Positions 1-8,152 of a stretch of 64,000 bases of DNA are shown here, in pieces. This DNA is from CAWBOY01 sp963790585 (lineage in GTDB: Bacteria > Planctomycetota > Planctomycetia > Gemmatales > Gemmataceae), in the NCBI GenBank assembly GCA_963790585.1, contig CAWBOY010000008.1, positions 434,001 through 498,000 on the forward strand, written 5' to 3'. The translations under genes and the position numbers were made by a program. Under the pieces are notes generated by a model that did no database searches, was not told the DNA's origin, and worked only from the letters and a program-made list of their open reading frames with translations. The stretch's first letter is position 1. Every line of letters begins with the position of its first letter.

Positions 1-2
1 TC

Positions 3-1118
3 CCCGAAGCTCTCACGGGTCGCGATGTCATCGGCCAGGCACAAACCGGCACCGGCAAGACCGCGTCCTATCTCCTTCCTTTTCTCAACAACTGGCGACC
101 CAACGATCCCCCTGGTCCGCTCGCCATCATTCTCGCTCCGACACGCGAACTCGTGGTGCAGGTGGCCACGGAAGCCCTCAAGCTGGTCCCCGACCCGCGC
201 TGCCGGCCGATCGCCATCTATGGCGGCCAACGCTTTCGGCAACAACTAACTCAGCTCAAGCGCGGTTGCACGATTGTGGTCGGCACACCAGGCCGCGTAC
301 TCGATCATCTGTCACGTGGGACTTTGTCGCTTGCCGGTGTTCGCTATGTCGTACTCGACGAAGCGGACCGCATGCTCGACATCGGCTTTCGGCCCGACAT
401 CGAAAAGATCCTGCGCCGCTGTCCGGCGCAACGGCAGACCTTGTTGCTGTCGGCCACCATGCCACCGCCGGTCATGCTGATCACCAAGCGATACATGGTC
501 GATCCGTTACATATCAATTTGGCCCCCGCGCGCGTGACGGTCGAGAACATTCGGCAGAGCTATATCACTGTTGATGAAGATCGAAAGTTCGAACTGCTGC
601 TCAAAGTCTTCGAACGCGAACAGCCCAGGCAGTGCATTATCTTTGTCGAACGCAAGCGTTGGGCCGAGGATGTCTACCGTCAGTTACGTCTTCATCGCCG
701 CGGTGTCGCCGTGATGCATGGCGATCTTACGCAATCGCTGCGCAACCGCATCATGCTTGGCTTCCGCGAAGGTAAGATCAATTGCTTGGTGGCCACGGAC
801 GTAGTCGGCCGCGGCATCGACGTCAAAAATATCTCGCACATCATCAACTTCGACGTTCCCGAAGACCCCGAAAACTATGTTCACCGTATCGGCCGCACCG
901 GCCGCATCGGCGCCGACGGCATCGCCATCGCCTTCATCACCCCCGACCAAGGCCGGCACCTGACCCAGATCGAGACCTTTATCAACAAGGTCATTGAGGA
1001 AGACCGCATCGAAGGCTTCGAAGCCTACGTGCCGCGCGTTCCCAAGGAAGACGAGAAGAACAAGCCGACGACGCCCGTCTTCGGCCGCCGCGTAAAGAAG
1101 TACAGCAATCGGCTGTGA
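3..1118 (+). CDS. DEAD-box ATP-dependent RNA helicase (5' partial)
   Basis: This is an ATP-driven RNA-unwinding enzyme of helicase superfamily 2, expected to act in the cytoplasm on structured RNA or ribosome assembly. The reading frame is already open at the window edge and shows motif I (AQTGTGKT) and motif Ia (PTRELV) upstream of the first internal start codon. The gene therefore begins outside the window. Motif II (DEAD, in VLDEADRMLD), motif III (SAT), the C-terminal RecA-like lobe with ATDVVGRGID, and motif VI (HRIGRTGR) follow in order. Only the first few dozen residues and the Q motif are missing. The short tail after motif VI is charged (KEDEKNK) and ends in a basic segment, as in RhlE/DeaD-like proteins; the subfamily cannot be fixed. 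Confidence 0.95.
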   Translation, partial: PEALTGRDVIGQAQTGTGKTASYLLPFLNNWRPNDPPGPLAIILAPTRELVVQVATEALKLVPDPRCRPIAIYGGQRFRQQLTQLKRGCTIVVGTPGRVLDHLSRGTLSLAGVRYVVLDEADRMLDIGFRPDIEKILRRCPAQRQTLLLSATMPPPVMLITKRYMVDPLHINLAPARVTVENIRQSYITVDEDRKFELLLKVFEREQPRQCIIFVERKRWAEDVYRQLRLHRRGVAVMHGDLTQSLRNRIMLGFREGKINCLVATDVVGRGIDVKNISHIINFDVPEDPENYVHRIGRTGRIGADGIAIAFITPDQGRHLTQIETFINKVIEEDRIEGFEAYVPRVPKEDEKNKPTTPVFGRRVKKYSNRL

Positions 1119-1231
1119 TGGCGTGCGATGGAAAATCGTCCGACCCGTTTGCACGTGGCTGTCGCCAATGTCTTTCGTTAAAACGGCCTCAGTCCTGAAT
1201 TGCTAAGGCACAAAATTATCTTGGGTCGGCA

Positions 1232-1792
1232 TTAATCTTGTCTGACCCAGAGATACCCTCGGAAAAGTAGAGCCGCTCCTACAGCAAGAGAGGCGGATCC
1301 TTGGCCCAAGCCGTAGGGACTCATTAGCGTTCCGTTACCGGCGGCCATGGCCAACGTCAGTACGCCACCTCCAAATATAAAAAAGCCAACAACCATCACG
1401 ATTATACCGAATACTCGATTGAATGTTATGAACGATAGATCGGGCGTCGCGCTCGACGTTCTCGACCGCTTGGGTCTTCGCTTGAGCGCTCTCGAGGGCG
1501 GCTTTTGGGACTCGCTTGGCTCGGCGTCGACGACATCCAAAATCTCTTCTTGAGCCATATCATCGACCGTCAGGTCTATGACCTCTTCCTTGGGCGGCGG
1601 AGCCGGACGAGGCGGGGTCTTGGTCGCCGCCGGCTTCGCTGGCTCGGCGACGGGTGTTTTGGAGGCAACCGCCGCGACCGGACTAGCAATAGTGAACGCT
1701 CGTTTGCAGCGCGGGCACGCTACTTTCGTTCCCGCGAGTTTTTCGTCCACCTTTAGGACAGCGGGACAACCAGGACAGCGGATTTTTTGCAT
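1232..1792 (-). CDS. MJ0042-like zinc-ribbon membrane protein
   Basis: The function of this 186-residue protein is unknown. The N-terminus is a small zinc ribbon with two CxxC pairs (C6, C9 and C26, C29), of the kind annotated as MJ0042 or finger-like domains, which planctomycetes often place at the start of membrane proteins. A Pro/Ala/Lys-rich, then acidic linker follows (about residues 40-110). Two hydrophobic segments then come near the C-terminus (about 125-150 and 160-182). The protein is probably anchored in the cytoplasmic membrane with the ribbon in the cytoplasm. A damaged relative of the same layout lies at 2961-3540. The ATG at 1792 is immediately followed by the ribbon, which supports this start. 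Confidence 0.75.
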   Translation of the reverse strand: MQKIRCPGCPAVLKVDEKLAGTKVACPRCKRAFTIASPVAAVASKTPVAEPAKPAATKTPPRPAPPPKEEVIDLTVDDMAQEEILDVVDAEPSESQKPPSRALKRRPKRSRTSSATPDLSFITFNRVFGIIVMVVGFFIFGGGVLTLAMAAGNGTLMSPYGLGQGSASLAVGAALLFRGYLWVRQD

Positions 1793-1827
1793 GGGCCGAC
1801 ACCTTAGAGCCTATCCGAAAAAGGGGC

Positions 1828-1879
1828 CAGGTACCATTGCCGGAACGGCCCGAAGGGTGCTTCGCACAATAGTACCTGA
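1828..1879. repeat. Palindromic unit inside the left end of the IS5-type element
   Basis: Arms caggtac-cattg and caat-agtacctg flank a core of about 27 nt that contains gaagggtgcttcgc. The same core, in opposite orientation, sits between the arms of the free-standing repeat at 7872-7954. The unit lies between the IS end and the transposase stop codon, so it could serve as a terminator or as part of the transposase binding end. Confidence 0.7.
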
Positions 1880-1898
1880 CCTGCTCTGTAGAAAACCC

Positions 1899-2804
1899 TC
1901 ATTTGGACCGATCCAGCATCAGGTTTAGCGTCAGCGCAAGTAACCATCCATCTCGAGATTCACTGGGAAAACCTTGGCCCGCAACCGAAGTCGCTAAGCG
2001 TCGCTTGATCATGGAGTTCACCGTTTCGACCTGCCAACGTTGGCCATAGCCACCATGCATCTTGTCCAAGCGTTGACGCATCTGCCTCCGGTATCGTCCC
2101 GTCGGCGGATTGCGACTTGGGCGACCGTGGCTGGCCGGCATGAACGATTTCACACCGTGTCTCTCTCGTGCGTAACGGTGGTTCGGCTCCGAATCATAGC
2201 CCGCGTCGGCTACGATTCGCTCCGGCCGGGCGGTGACCAAGGTCTCGTCCATAAGGCCGACGAAGCGATCAACATCGGGGTGCGGTCCCCGACTGGTAGC
2301 GACGCCCAAGATGAGATGTGTGTCGGTATCGACGCTTAATTCCAGCTTCAGAAAGCGTTTGTAGCGAACGATTTGCGTTTTGGTGGCCCCGTGGCTGCGT
2401 CGCCGGATGAAATAGCGGCTGGCGTGACCGCAATCCATGCCGGTCGAGTCAAAGGCGGCGCGCCGCACGCGCGTGCGCCGGCCCTGAAAACGACGCACCG
2501 TGGCGTGCAGCAGTCGGCGAGCGCGGGGCCGTCGAAGGAGGCGTACGCTGGCCTTTTGAAGCGTGGTGAAATGCGGAATGTGTGTTAGGTGCAATACCTG
2601 CCGGAGGTCCGAGAGATTGCGCAGGAGTTGGACGATGCCGCGGTAGTCTGTCTTGAAGAAGACCTTGAGAGTCAAGCAGGCGAAGAGTTGGTGTTGTGTG
2701 TAGCGTTTGGGGCTGAAGCGGTTGGCAAAGGCGCGCAATGTCTTGCGAGCGACGGTCAAAGCCCGCTGCGCCACGGCAATTGGCGATTTGGTTGTAGTGC
2801 TCAT
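1899..2804 (-). CDS. IS5-type DDE transposase
   Basis: This 301-residue transposase cuts and rejoins the ends of the surrounding element. The catalytic triad is readable as an RNase-H-like DDE fold: Asp in AFDSTGMD, Asp in VADAGYDSE, and Glu in WQVETVNSMIKR, where the spacing and the following K/R fit the IS4/IS5 'YREK-like' arrangement. The N-terminal 90 residues are basic and helical, as expected for end binding. The start is ATG at 2804, and the frame is intact to the stop at 1899. It is a different protein from the DUF4372-type IS4 transposase at 33652 and from the ISKra4-like one at 19946. Confidence 0.88.
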   Translation of the reverse strand: MSTTTKSPIAVAQRALTVARKTLRAFANRFSPKRYTQHQLFACLTLKVFFKTDYRGIVQLLRNLSDLRQVLHLTHIPHFTTLQKASVRLLRRPRARRLLHATVRRFQGRRTRVRRAAFDSTGMDCGHASRYFIRRRSHGATKTQIVRYKRFLKLELSVDTDTHLILGVATSRGPHPDVDRFVGLMDETLVTARPERIVADAGYDSEPNHRYARERHGVKSFMPASHGRPSRNPPTGRYRRQMRQRLDKMHGGYGQRWQVETVNSMIKRRLATSVAGQGFPSESRDGWLLALTLNLMLDRSK

Positions 2805-2960
2805 AATGCATTATACGGCCCAATTGACGGTGCAGCTGGGGGTTTTCTACGGAGCATACCTGACCCCTTTTTCGGATAGGCTCTTAGTAAGCAACGTCGA
2901 AATTGGGAGAGATTGCTGTCATCTTTGACAAACGCCCTACTGTAGTTTGCAAAGGTAGGT

Positions 2961-3540
2961 TTATTCCTGCGGGCGAAAAAGCATCAACACGCCCACGCCC
3001 AAAAGCACGCTGCCCGAAAGGAAGCCGATTGAGCCAAATGTTGACGAATTCACACCAGCGTTGGACGCATCGCTTGCGAACGTCAACATAAGCAAAGCCA
3101 AGCCTGCCAGTATGGTCAGACCGCAAAACGCTGGCATCGCGCTTTTTTCGTCTGTCTCGCCATAAGCAGCGTGAAACGAGATTTGATTTCCTTCGATGCT
3201 TTTCTTCCGGCGATGGCGTTTGTGCCGTCGTCGCACTTTCTCGGAAGGCAATGCAATAGACTCCTTTTTCGTCGCGGCTGGGAGCGATTCCTTATTTTGG
3301 CGCTCGTAGTGGCTGATGTCGTGACAGGAAGGCGTGTATCCAGTTCTTTGGGAAGCGGCTCCGCCACGGATAGGGACAACTGTGGTTCCCGCGGCACCTT
3401 CCCAGCGTCGGCGGCATCGGAGACCGGTACAAGCAATCGACCGTTACAGATAGGGCAGGTGGTGTATTTTCCGGCGCGAATCGTCGAGTTTTAATAACGA
3501 TTGACAGGTAGGGCAGGGCGTTTGGATCATCGCGACTCCC
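2961..3540 (-). pseudogene. Frameshifted zinc-ribbon membrane protein
   Basis: The gene reads as a relative of the zinc-ribbon protein at 1232-1792, but in three pieces. ATG at 3540 starts MIQTPCPTCQSLLKLD. A shift near 3490 is needed to reach the second pair (KYTTCPICNGRLLVPV). A second shift near 3290 leads into a basic stretch and two hydrophobic segments (LAGLALLMLTFA and FLSGSVLLGVGVLMLF) that end at 2961. Without correction, the first piece simply extends the upstream serine hydrolase by 28 residues. Either the gene is dead, or the assembly carries two indels. The layout (ribbon, low-complexity linker, two membrane helices) supports one ancestral gene. Confidence 0.65.
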
Positions 3541-4427
3541 TTGGCACGATAATGTTCGAATACTTCCCTGGCCACTCGAGCGCAGAGCATGTTTCCGGCG
3601 TTGTCGCTCACCCATCGACGATCTTCATTTTCATTGGATAACACACAGAGGACGACTGGTCCACTAGAAGTATTAAAAAATCCGGCGTCCGTTCGGGCCT
3701 CGGTGACGGAGCCGTCTTTATGGGCAAGTTTCGCGCTCGCCGGTAGAAACTTGGGGAACTTGTCCTTATCTTCGTTCGTTCGCAAATGATGGAGAATGGC
3801 TTGTTTCAAGGCGGGACGAATTTTGGACCCAACGAGCAGCTCTTCCATGATGCCCGCCATCTCGCGGGCCGTCGTCGAGCCAAGACCGTATTTTTTTGTC
3901 CGCGCCGGATCGACCGAAGTTGTGCTGCCGCGGAACACTTTGGCGTTGATCTTCGTGTTCGGGTTGCCCCAGTCCTCCATGCGTTTGTTGACGGCGGCTA
4001 TGCCGACTTTTTCGAGCACCAAATTCGTAGCCGTGTTGTCGGAAAAAGCGATCATGAGCCGAACGGCATCGCGCAACGGCAACGAGGCACCATCACTGAA
4101 GTGGTAGGTCAAAATCCCACTGCCAGGCACCTTATCCGCCTCGCGCAGCGTCACCGGATCGGTCAGTTTGAACTTGCCTTCGTCTGCTTGCTGATAAGCC
4201 TCGATCAAGACGGCGACCTTGATGAGGCTCGCCGTCGGCATCGCCTCGTCGGCGTTGAGATAATAGGTCTCGCCCGATTCGAGATGCTTGACGGCGATTG
4301 CGACCTTGCCTTTGTGGGCTTTCGCCAAGGGAGCGAGCCGACTTTCAAGCGAAGCCGGCGTGTCGTCACCCAGTACGGAACCGCACCAAAGCAATAGCAC
4401 AAACAGAGGTAAACGCGAGTTGCGCAT
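3444..4427 (-). CDS. Class A beta-lactamase-like serine hydrolase
   Basis: This is an exported penicillin-recognising serine hydrolase (beta-lactamase2 family fold). From the ATG at 4427 it has a signal peptide (MRNSRLPLFVLLLWC, cleavage near residue 20), the nucleophile motif S67-x-x-K70 (TASLIK) and S129-D130-N131. The third motif is K237-D-G instead of the usual K-T-G. I see no clear counterpart of the deacylating Glu166 in the omega-loop region (about residues 165-190), so true beta-lactamase turnover is doubtful; a peptidase or esterase role is possible. The start at 4427 has AAGGA nine bases upstream and lies four bases after the Uma2 stop; an ATG at 4460 would overlap that gene. The last 28 residues belong to the frameshifted zinc-ribbon gene downstream. 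Confidence 0.8.
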   Translation of the reverse strand: MRNSRLPLFVLLLWCGSVLGDDTPASLESRLAPLAKAHKGKVAIAVKHLESGETYYLNADEAMPTASLIKVAVLIEAYQQADEGKFKLTDPVTLREADKVPGSGILTYHFSDGASLPLRDAVRLMIAFSDNTATNLVLEKVGIAAVNKRMEDWGNPNTKINAKVFRGSTTSVDPARTKKYGLGSTTAREMAGIMEELLVGSKIRPALKQAILHHLRTNEDKDKFPKFLPASAKLAHKDGSVTEARTDAGFFNTSSGPVVLCVLSNENEDRRWVSDNAGNMLCARVAREVFEHYRAKGVAMIQTPCPTCQSLLKLDDSRRKIHHLPYL

Positions 4428-4431
4428 GCTA

Positions 4432-5100
4432 TTATTTCCTTTTCCGTTTACGACCGACATTGTCGAATAAATCCGTCAGAGAGAGCGTAAATCCCGGTAG
4501 GATCGCACCACCATCGAGAGATGCGCTTTTCTCAAATCGCACCTTCTTTTTTGGCGATTCATAGACATCGACAATTTGCATTTTCGGCTCGACGACCCAA
4601 ACTAAGAGAACTCCGGCCAAAAAGTAGTCTTCGATTTTATTGCGAATCTCACGCTTGGTGTTGCTCTTGCTGACCACCTCCACAGCCAATTCTGGAATAC
4701 ATGCGCAGATAGAATCCTCGGGAAACTCTTCGCCGGGCATTCGCTCCCAGGAGATGAAGCAGACGTCGGGCATACGCACCCGTTCCGGGAAGATACGAAT
4801 GGGGCCATCGGCGCCGAGTACGATTCCCAGATGATATTTTTCAATGAACCCGATGATACGGAAGCCGATGTATGCACCTAACATCGATTCCCATGCTCCC
4901 ATCGCTTTCTCCACAAGCACGCCATCAATTAGCTCGCAAAGTCGCTTGTTGTCTCCGTCCAATGCTTCGATCAGATCCGCCTCAGTCGCCGTACCCGGCG
5001 GCGGTTTGAGCAGGATCCGCTCCAACGGCACTCTGCCGAGACGGTCCCACAGCTCGGCCATGTTGGCGTGAGTCGTTTCTTGTTCAACTATGGTCGCCAT
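4432..5100 (-). CDS. Uma2-family putative endonuclease (DUF820)
   Basis: The protein has 222 residues with a PD-(D/E)XK-like core. Visible elements are an acidic residue in RMPDVCFIS, the ELAVEVVSKSN segment carrying the Glu-x-Val strand, and a following basic helix (KREIRNKIEDYFLAGV). The middle section CELIDGVLVEKAMG is the usual Uma2 N-terminal strand. The natural substrate of these nuclease-like proteins is not known; they are very abundant in planctomycetes and cyanobacteria. AGGAG lies about eight bases before the ATG at 5100. The gene is separated by only four bases from the serine hydrolase downstream, so the two may be co-transcribed. The tail is strongly basic (GRKRKRK). Confidence 0.85.
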   Translation of the reverse strand: MATIVEQETTHANMAELWDRLGRVPLERILLKPPPGTATEADLIEALDGDNKRLCELIDGVLVEKAMGAWESMLGAYIGFRIIGFIEKYHLGIVLGADGPIRIFPERVRMPDVCFISWERMPGEEFPEDSICACIPELAVEVVSKSNTKREIRNKIEDYFLAGVLLVWVVEPKMQIVDVYESPKKKVRFEKSASLDGGAILPGFTLSLTDLFDNVGRKRKRK

Positions 5101-5151
5101 CGTGGGACTCCTGACGGGCCTACCAACCCGCAGCTCGCGAGCGCGGAGTTC

Positions 5152-5226
5152 TGGTGAAAAATCTGGGGTGAAAGATAAGATCGAATGCCTGTCTCTTTCT
5201 TATTTTTTACCCCAGATTTTTCACCA
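5152..5226. repeat. Long inverted repeat (tggtgaaaaatctggggt type)
   Basis: Arms of about 27 nt (5152-5180 and 5199-5226) match with two differences around a spacer of about 18 nt. The left arm begins tggtgaaaaatctggggt. The repeat lies between the stop of the sugar isomerase (5282) and the start of the Uma2 gene (5100), so it can act as a terminator for the isomerase transcript. Its A/T-rich arms differ from the GC-rich families elsewhere in the window. Confidence 0.8.
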
Positions 5227-5281
5227 TTCCCCGCGCTTGGGCCTGGTGTGCAATCGCAGCATGCTCGTTAATCAGGTTAAT

Positions 5282-6196
5282 TCAACTCGCGTACTTCCGG
5301 CGCATTTTATCCAAGAATAGCTTGCTATCGGCAGTCACATCCCAAGCCTTGGGCCAGAAGCAGAGGTCGACGCACCACCAGTCGTTCGGCACTCCCGCCT
5401 GATTGAGCGCCGGCAGCAGCTTGTCGAAGTCTAGTTTACCTGTGCCGAAGGGGTTGTGGGTACTGGTATTGTGCTCGTTGAGGGTGCCATCGGAATCGAT
5501 GAGATGGACGTGGGTGATGCTTCCCTTGAGCTTCTCGAGCAATTCGAGAGCGCCGCCTGGCAAGGTCTCTTTTTCACCCGTCTGATTGGCACCGACCGCG
5601 GCGCACATGTGGGCGTGGCAGGTGTCGTAGAGCACGCCGAAGTTCTTGTTGCCCATCTCGTCGCGCACGACTTTGACGAGTTTCAAGATCTCTGACGGCT
5701 TATTTATGGGGAAGCCCGGCTCGAATTCCCAGCAAATGCGAATGCCGCGGCTCGCGGCCAACTTCGAGCAGAGATCGAACGCCTTGGCCACGCGGTCGAA
5801 GATCAGCTTGGGCCCGACAGCGTCTTGCTTGGCCTTATCGACCCCCTCGACGGTATCGACCCGGATGGTGTCGATGCCGAGGTCCTCAGCGAAAAACACG
5901 TTCTTGGCAAACGCCGCGATAAACGGTCCGCTGTCCTCGACGCTCCAGAGTTTTTGGGACCAGAGATCGGCGGCGAGGGCCGAGAATTGCAGGCCATGAG
6001 CCTTAACTTCCTGTTTCAGCTTCGCCCGTTTCTCCTTGGTATCGCACGTATCCGGACCTGGGTGCGGATTGAACCCGCCGAGTTCGACGCCGTCGTAGCC
6101 GAGATGCTGCAGCTTGTGCAGGATCTCGTGAAAATCGTTGGTCGGTTGTTCCTGGTTGAAGATGTAGGCCCAGGTGCCGATGGATAGCTTCTTCAT
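5282..6196 (-). CDS. Sugar phosphate isomerase/epimerase (xylose-isomerase-like TIM barrel)
   Basis: This cytoplasmic TIM-barrel enzyme is expected to isomerise or epimerise a sugar or sugar acid; the substrate cannot be read from sequence. Family features include the first strand KLSIGTWAYIFN, GYDGVELGGFNPHPG, CWEFEPGFP with the metal-binding Glu, DTCHAHM with Asp and His ligands, and HVHLIDSDG with a further His. The frame extends upstream to 6241, but the ATG at 6196 is preferred: gagg lies about nine bases before it, and the protein then begins directly with the first barrel strand. The neighbouring cupin gene (6431-7715) resembles a phosphomannose isomerase, so the pair may act in one sugar pathway. 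Confidence 0.85.
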   Translation of the reverse strand: MKKLSIGTWAYIFNQEQPTNDFHEILHKLQHLGYDGVELGGFNPHPGPDTCDTKEKRAKLKQEVKAHGLQFSALAADLWSQKLWSVEDSGPFIAAFAKNVFFAEDLGIDTIRVDTVEGVDKAKQDAVGPKLIFDRVAKAFDLCSKLAASRGIRICWEFEPGFPINKPSEILKLVKVVRDEMGNKNFGVLYDTCHAHMCAAVGANQTGEKETLPGGALELLEKLKGSITHVHLIDSDGTLNEHNTSTHNPFGTGKLDFDKLLPALNQAGVPNDWWCVDLCFWPKAWDVTADSKLFLDKMRRKYAS

Positions 6197-6277
6197 AGAG
6201 AGAACCTCGAAAAGGTGGTGGATGGAGTTAGAGCGGTTCACAGTGACACTGCATATAGCCCCATTCTACAGGACAGT

Positions 6278-6415
6278 CGTGGCCGGGGTCGGTACTCCGA
6301 CCCCGGTTTAGCTCGAGCGTCTTCCGAGAACCGGGGTCGGAGTACCGACCCCGGCCACGACCTGACTCCAGATAAAGACGACTCATCGGCACGTTGGAAA
6401 CGTGCCGCCACAAAC
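6278..6415. repeat. Composite intergenic repeat, units A and B (copy 1)
   Basis: Unit A (6278-6359) is a perfect 31-nt inverted repeat that starts cgtggccggggtcggtactc. Each arm is also palindromic by itself (ccggggtcgg-tact-ccgaccccgg). Unit B (6387-6415) carries the palindrome cggcacg-ttggaaa-cgtgccg followed by ccacaa. The pair lies between two minus-strand genes, downstream of the cupin gene start side and upstream of the isomerase. Copies of A, B or A+B recur at 8591, 11264 and 40077. Confidence 0.9.
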
Positions 6416-6430
6416 TGCTGGGACCGTCTC

Positions 6431-7715
6431 TTACTTACCCTTTTTATGCGCCCCGACCTTCGGCGCCTTGGGATTGGTATCTGGCCCGAAATAGCGGAGC
6501 GTCACGAGCGGCTCTAGCCCCGTATTCTCGTAAACCACGCCTGCCTGGGCGGCTTGATGGCTGACGAATACTTCATCCTCAGTCAACTCACCGAAGCGAA
6601 TCATTGCCGGTGTCTGCAACGCCAGCTTGCCAATCTTGCCGCTCCCTTGAACGGCGATCAGGCCGTACGCGCCGTTATCCTTGACCGTCACCTTGACACC
6701 GGGATTTATCGTCAGCTCCTTCGCTGAGAAGAGTTCTTCATTGTCGACCTTGCCGTAGACGATCCAGCGATCGACGTAACCCGACGATGCGGTGTCGGCT
6801 ACCGGGATCGGCTCCAGGTAATGATGGTCCTTGAATTTCGGATCGACGTTGGCTTCCCAATCGAGGGCTTCGACGAGGTAATCGAGGTCGTCGTGCTTTT
6901 CTTTGGGAAAATCCTTGGTCAACAGCGTGCGCGGCACCGGCCGGCCTTCGACCAGGGACTGATACATCGAGAACACATCCGATCCCCATTGGGGCTCATA
7001 GGTCACGAGCGATCCTGGGGCGTGCAAGACACACGGTGGCACCAGCCAACCGGTGCCGGGCTTCAGGCGATAGGCTTTGCTGTAATCGAGAATGCCATTG
7101 TCGCCTTCGTTCCAGCGCTCGAGGCAGCGGCGCAGCTCGGCCTTGGTCGTGCCGGGTTCGAGGCCGAAGAAGGTGAAAGGGAAATTATTGCCGACCGCGT
7201 TCAACTGAGGTGGGAAATAGTACGACTCCGGTTTACCCTGTTGTCCGACCAACGCGGCCTGGGCGTTGTTCTGATGCATGTGGTGCGGAATCGGGCCCAT
7301 GTTGTCGAAGAATTTGCTGTAGACGGGCCAGCGCTGATATTTGTTCCACAGCGCCGCCCCAATCAACCTTGTCCCTTCTTGCTCCACGGCGTCGCGGAGC
7401 GTGAAGACGCGCTTGCCGTCATGGACGACGTAGCTCAGGCCCTCATCCGGAGGCGCGCCTTCATTAGCCGCGGCCGTGGTCGAGGAGAACCAGCGCTCGT
7501 CGATGCCGCCGCGATGGGCGCCGAGAGCGTAGATATCTTGCGGCGCTAACTTGAATGCGCCGACCGGGCATCAGGAAGGAGCGCGGCACCCAGGTTGGTG
7601 CTAAGCGCAATACGCCCTCCCCCGCCTCGACCGCCTGGCGAACCAGGGCGGAGTCGGGCTTGTGAGCGCTCGGCGCTTGGTTCGTCTTTGTTGTCGGAGA
7701 GGTCTTCTTGGCCAT
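6431..7715 (-). CDS. Phosphomannose-isomerase-like cupin protein (frameshifted)
   Basis: The gene reads in two frames. ATG at 7715 starts MAKKTSPTTKTNQAPS and runs to VPRSFLMPGRRI. A one-base shift near 7555 then leads to KLAPQDIYALGAHRGGIDERWFSS, and the frame is open from there to 6431. The encoded protein of about 425 residues has two cupin-like barrels. The first carries a metal-site pattern like class I mannose-6-phosphate isomerases (IPHHMHQN, then LVPPCVLHAPGS). It would interconvert a phosphorylated hexose or bind a sugar ligand; substrate and activity are inferred from fold only. The two halves are equally well conserved, so a sequencing indel is as likely as a real mutation. The 318-residue downstream frame alone lacks the conserved N-terminal segment. 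Confidence 0.75.
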
Positions 7716-8152
7716 GCGTGCGTGAACTCCGAAAGGGCCGATCCGTGCTAAATCTCCGCTGGGAACCTTCCCGCGCGAGCTTGCCTGTTCGACCCAAATG
7801 CCGTGGGGTGCTTATAGCGCGCCCCGTGCGCAGGCAAGGAGAATTTGCAATCCGCTTTGCCTGCTTCGCTTAGAGCCGAAAAGGTGTCAGGCACCATTGT
7901 GCGAAGCACCCTTCGAGCCGTTCCGGCAATGGTGCCTGACACCTTTTCGGCTCTCGCCTGCGTCGCTTAGGGTATCATGCTATTCCGAACAAGAATTTCA
8001 GCACCTTTTTGACAAGAAGTTCCTGCGGCGACCGAACCAGATGACAGGGAGAGACGTCTAAGTAAGTGATATGTAGGAATCGTCTTTCCCACCGACGCCC
8101 GACCCACCCCCGCTAGGGCAGCCCAATCCGGCTGCCCCTCCAGGAGAGGATC
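7716..8152. other. Intergenic region between divergent genes
   Basis: This 437-base gap separates the cupin gene (minus) from the receiver-like gene (plus). It holds the palindromic repeat at 7872-7954. It should also contain promoters for both flanking genes, but no convincing -35/-10 pair was identified. Short open frames across it are translations of the repeat. Confidence 0.5.
7872..7954. repeat. Palindromic repeat with 28-nt arms, related to the IS5-type element end
   Basis: The arms at 7872-7899 and 7927-7954 are perfectly complementary over 28 nt; the left arm starts agagccgaaaaggtgtcagg. The 27-nt centre (tgcgaagcacccttcg then agccgttccgg) can form its own small hairpin and is the reverse complement of the centre of the palindrome at 1828-1879. 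It looks like a MITE or REP unit with no coding capacity. Confidence 0.88.

Larger units (their letters stand above)
1807..2883 (-). mobile_element. IS5-family-like insertion sequence, 1077 bp
   Basis: The element is bounded by inverted repeats of about 26 bp. The left end reads gagcctatccgaaaaagggg then ccaggta; the right end, read inward, matches with one change (tcaggta). The trinucleotide TTA lies directly outside both ends (1804-1806 and 2884-2886), which fits a 3-bp target duplication of the TNA type seen in several IS5 subgroups. It carries one DDE transposase gene on the minus strand. The left end also contains a palindromic unit (1828-1879) related to a stand-alone repeat at 7872-7954. 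The element looks complete and recently inserted, because ends, duplication and open frame are all intact. Confidence 0.85.

Noticed and set aside
4432..5100. Uma2-type nucleases as sign of a defence system
   Set aside because: They are common in planctomycetes, and no methylase, CRISPR, toxin-antitoxin or other defence gene is adjacent.
6821..7549. 242-residue plus-strand frame opposite the cupin gene
   Set aside because: Antisense shadow; the minus-strand frames keep cupin motifs.
7748..7942. Open frame on the minus strand with IAGTARRVLRTMVPD, similar to a frame at 1578-1928
   Set aside because: Both are translations of the palindromic repeat shared with the IS5-type element; the similarity is of repeat DNA, not of a protein.
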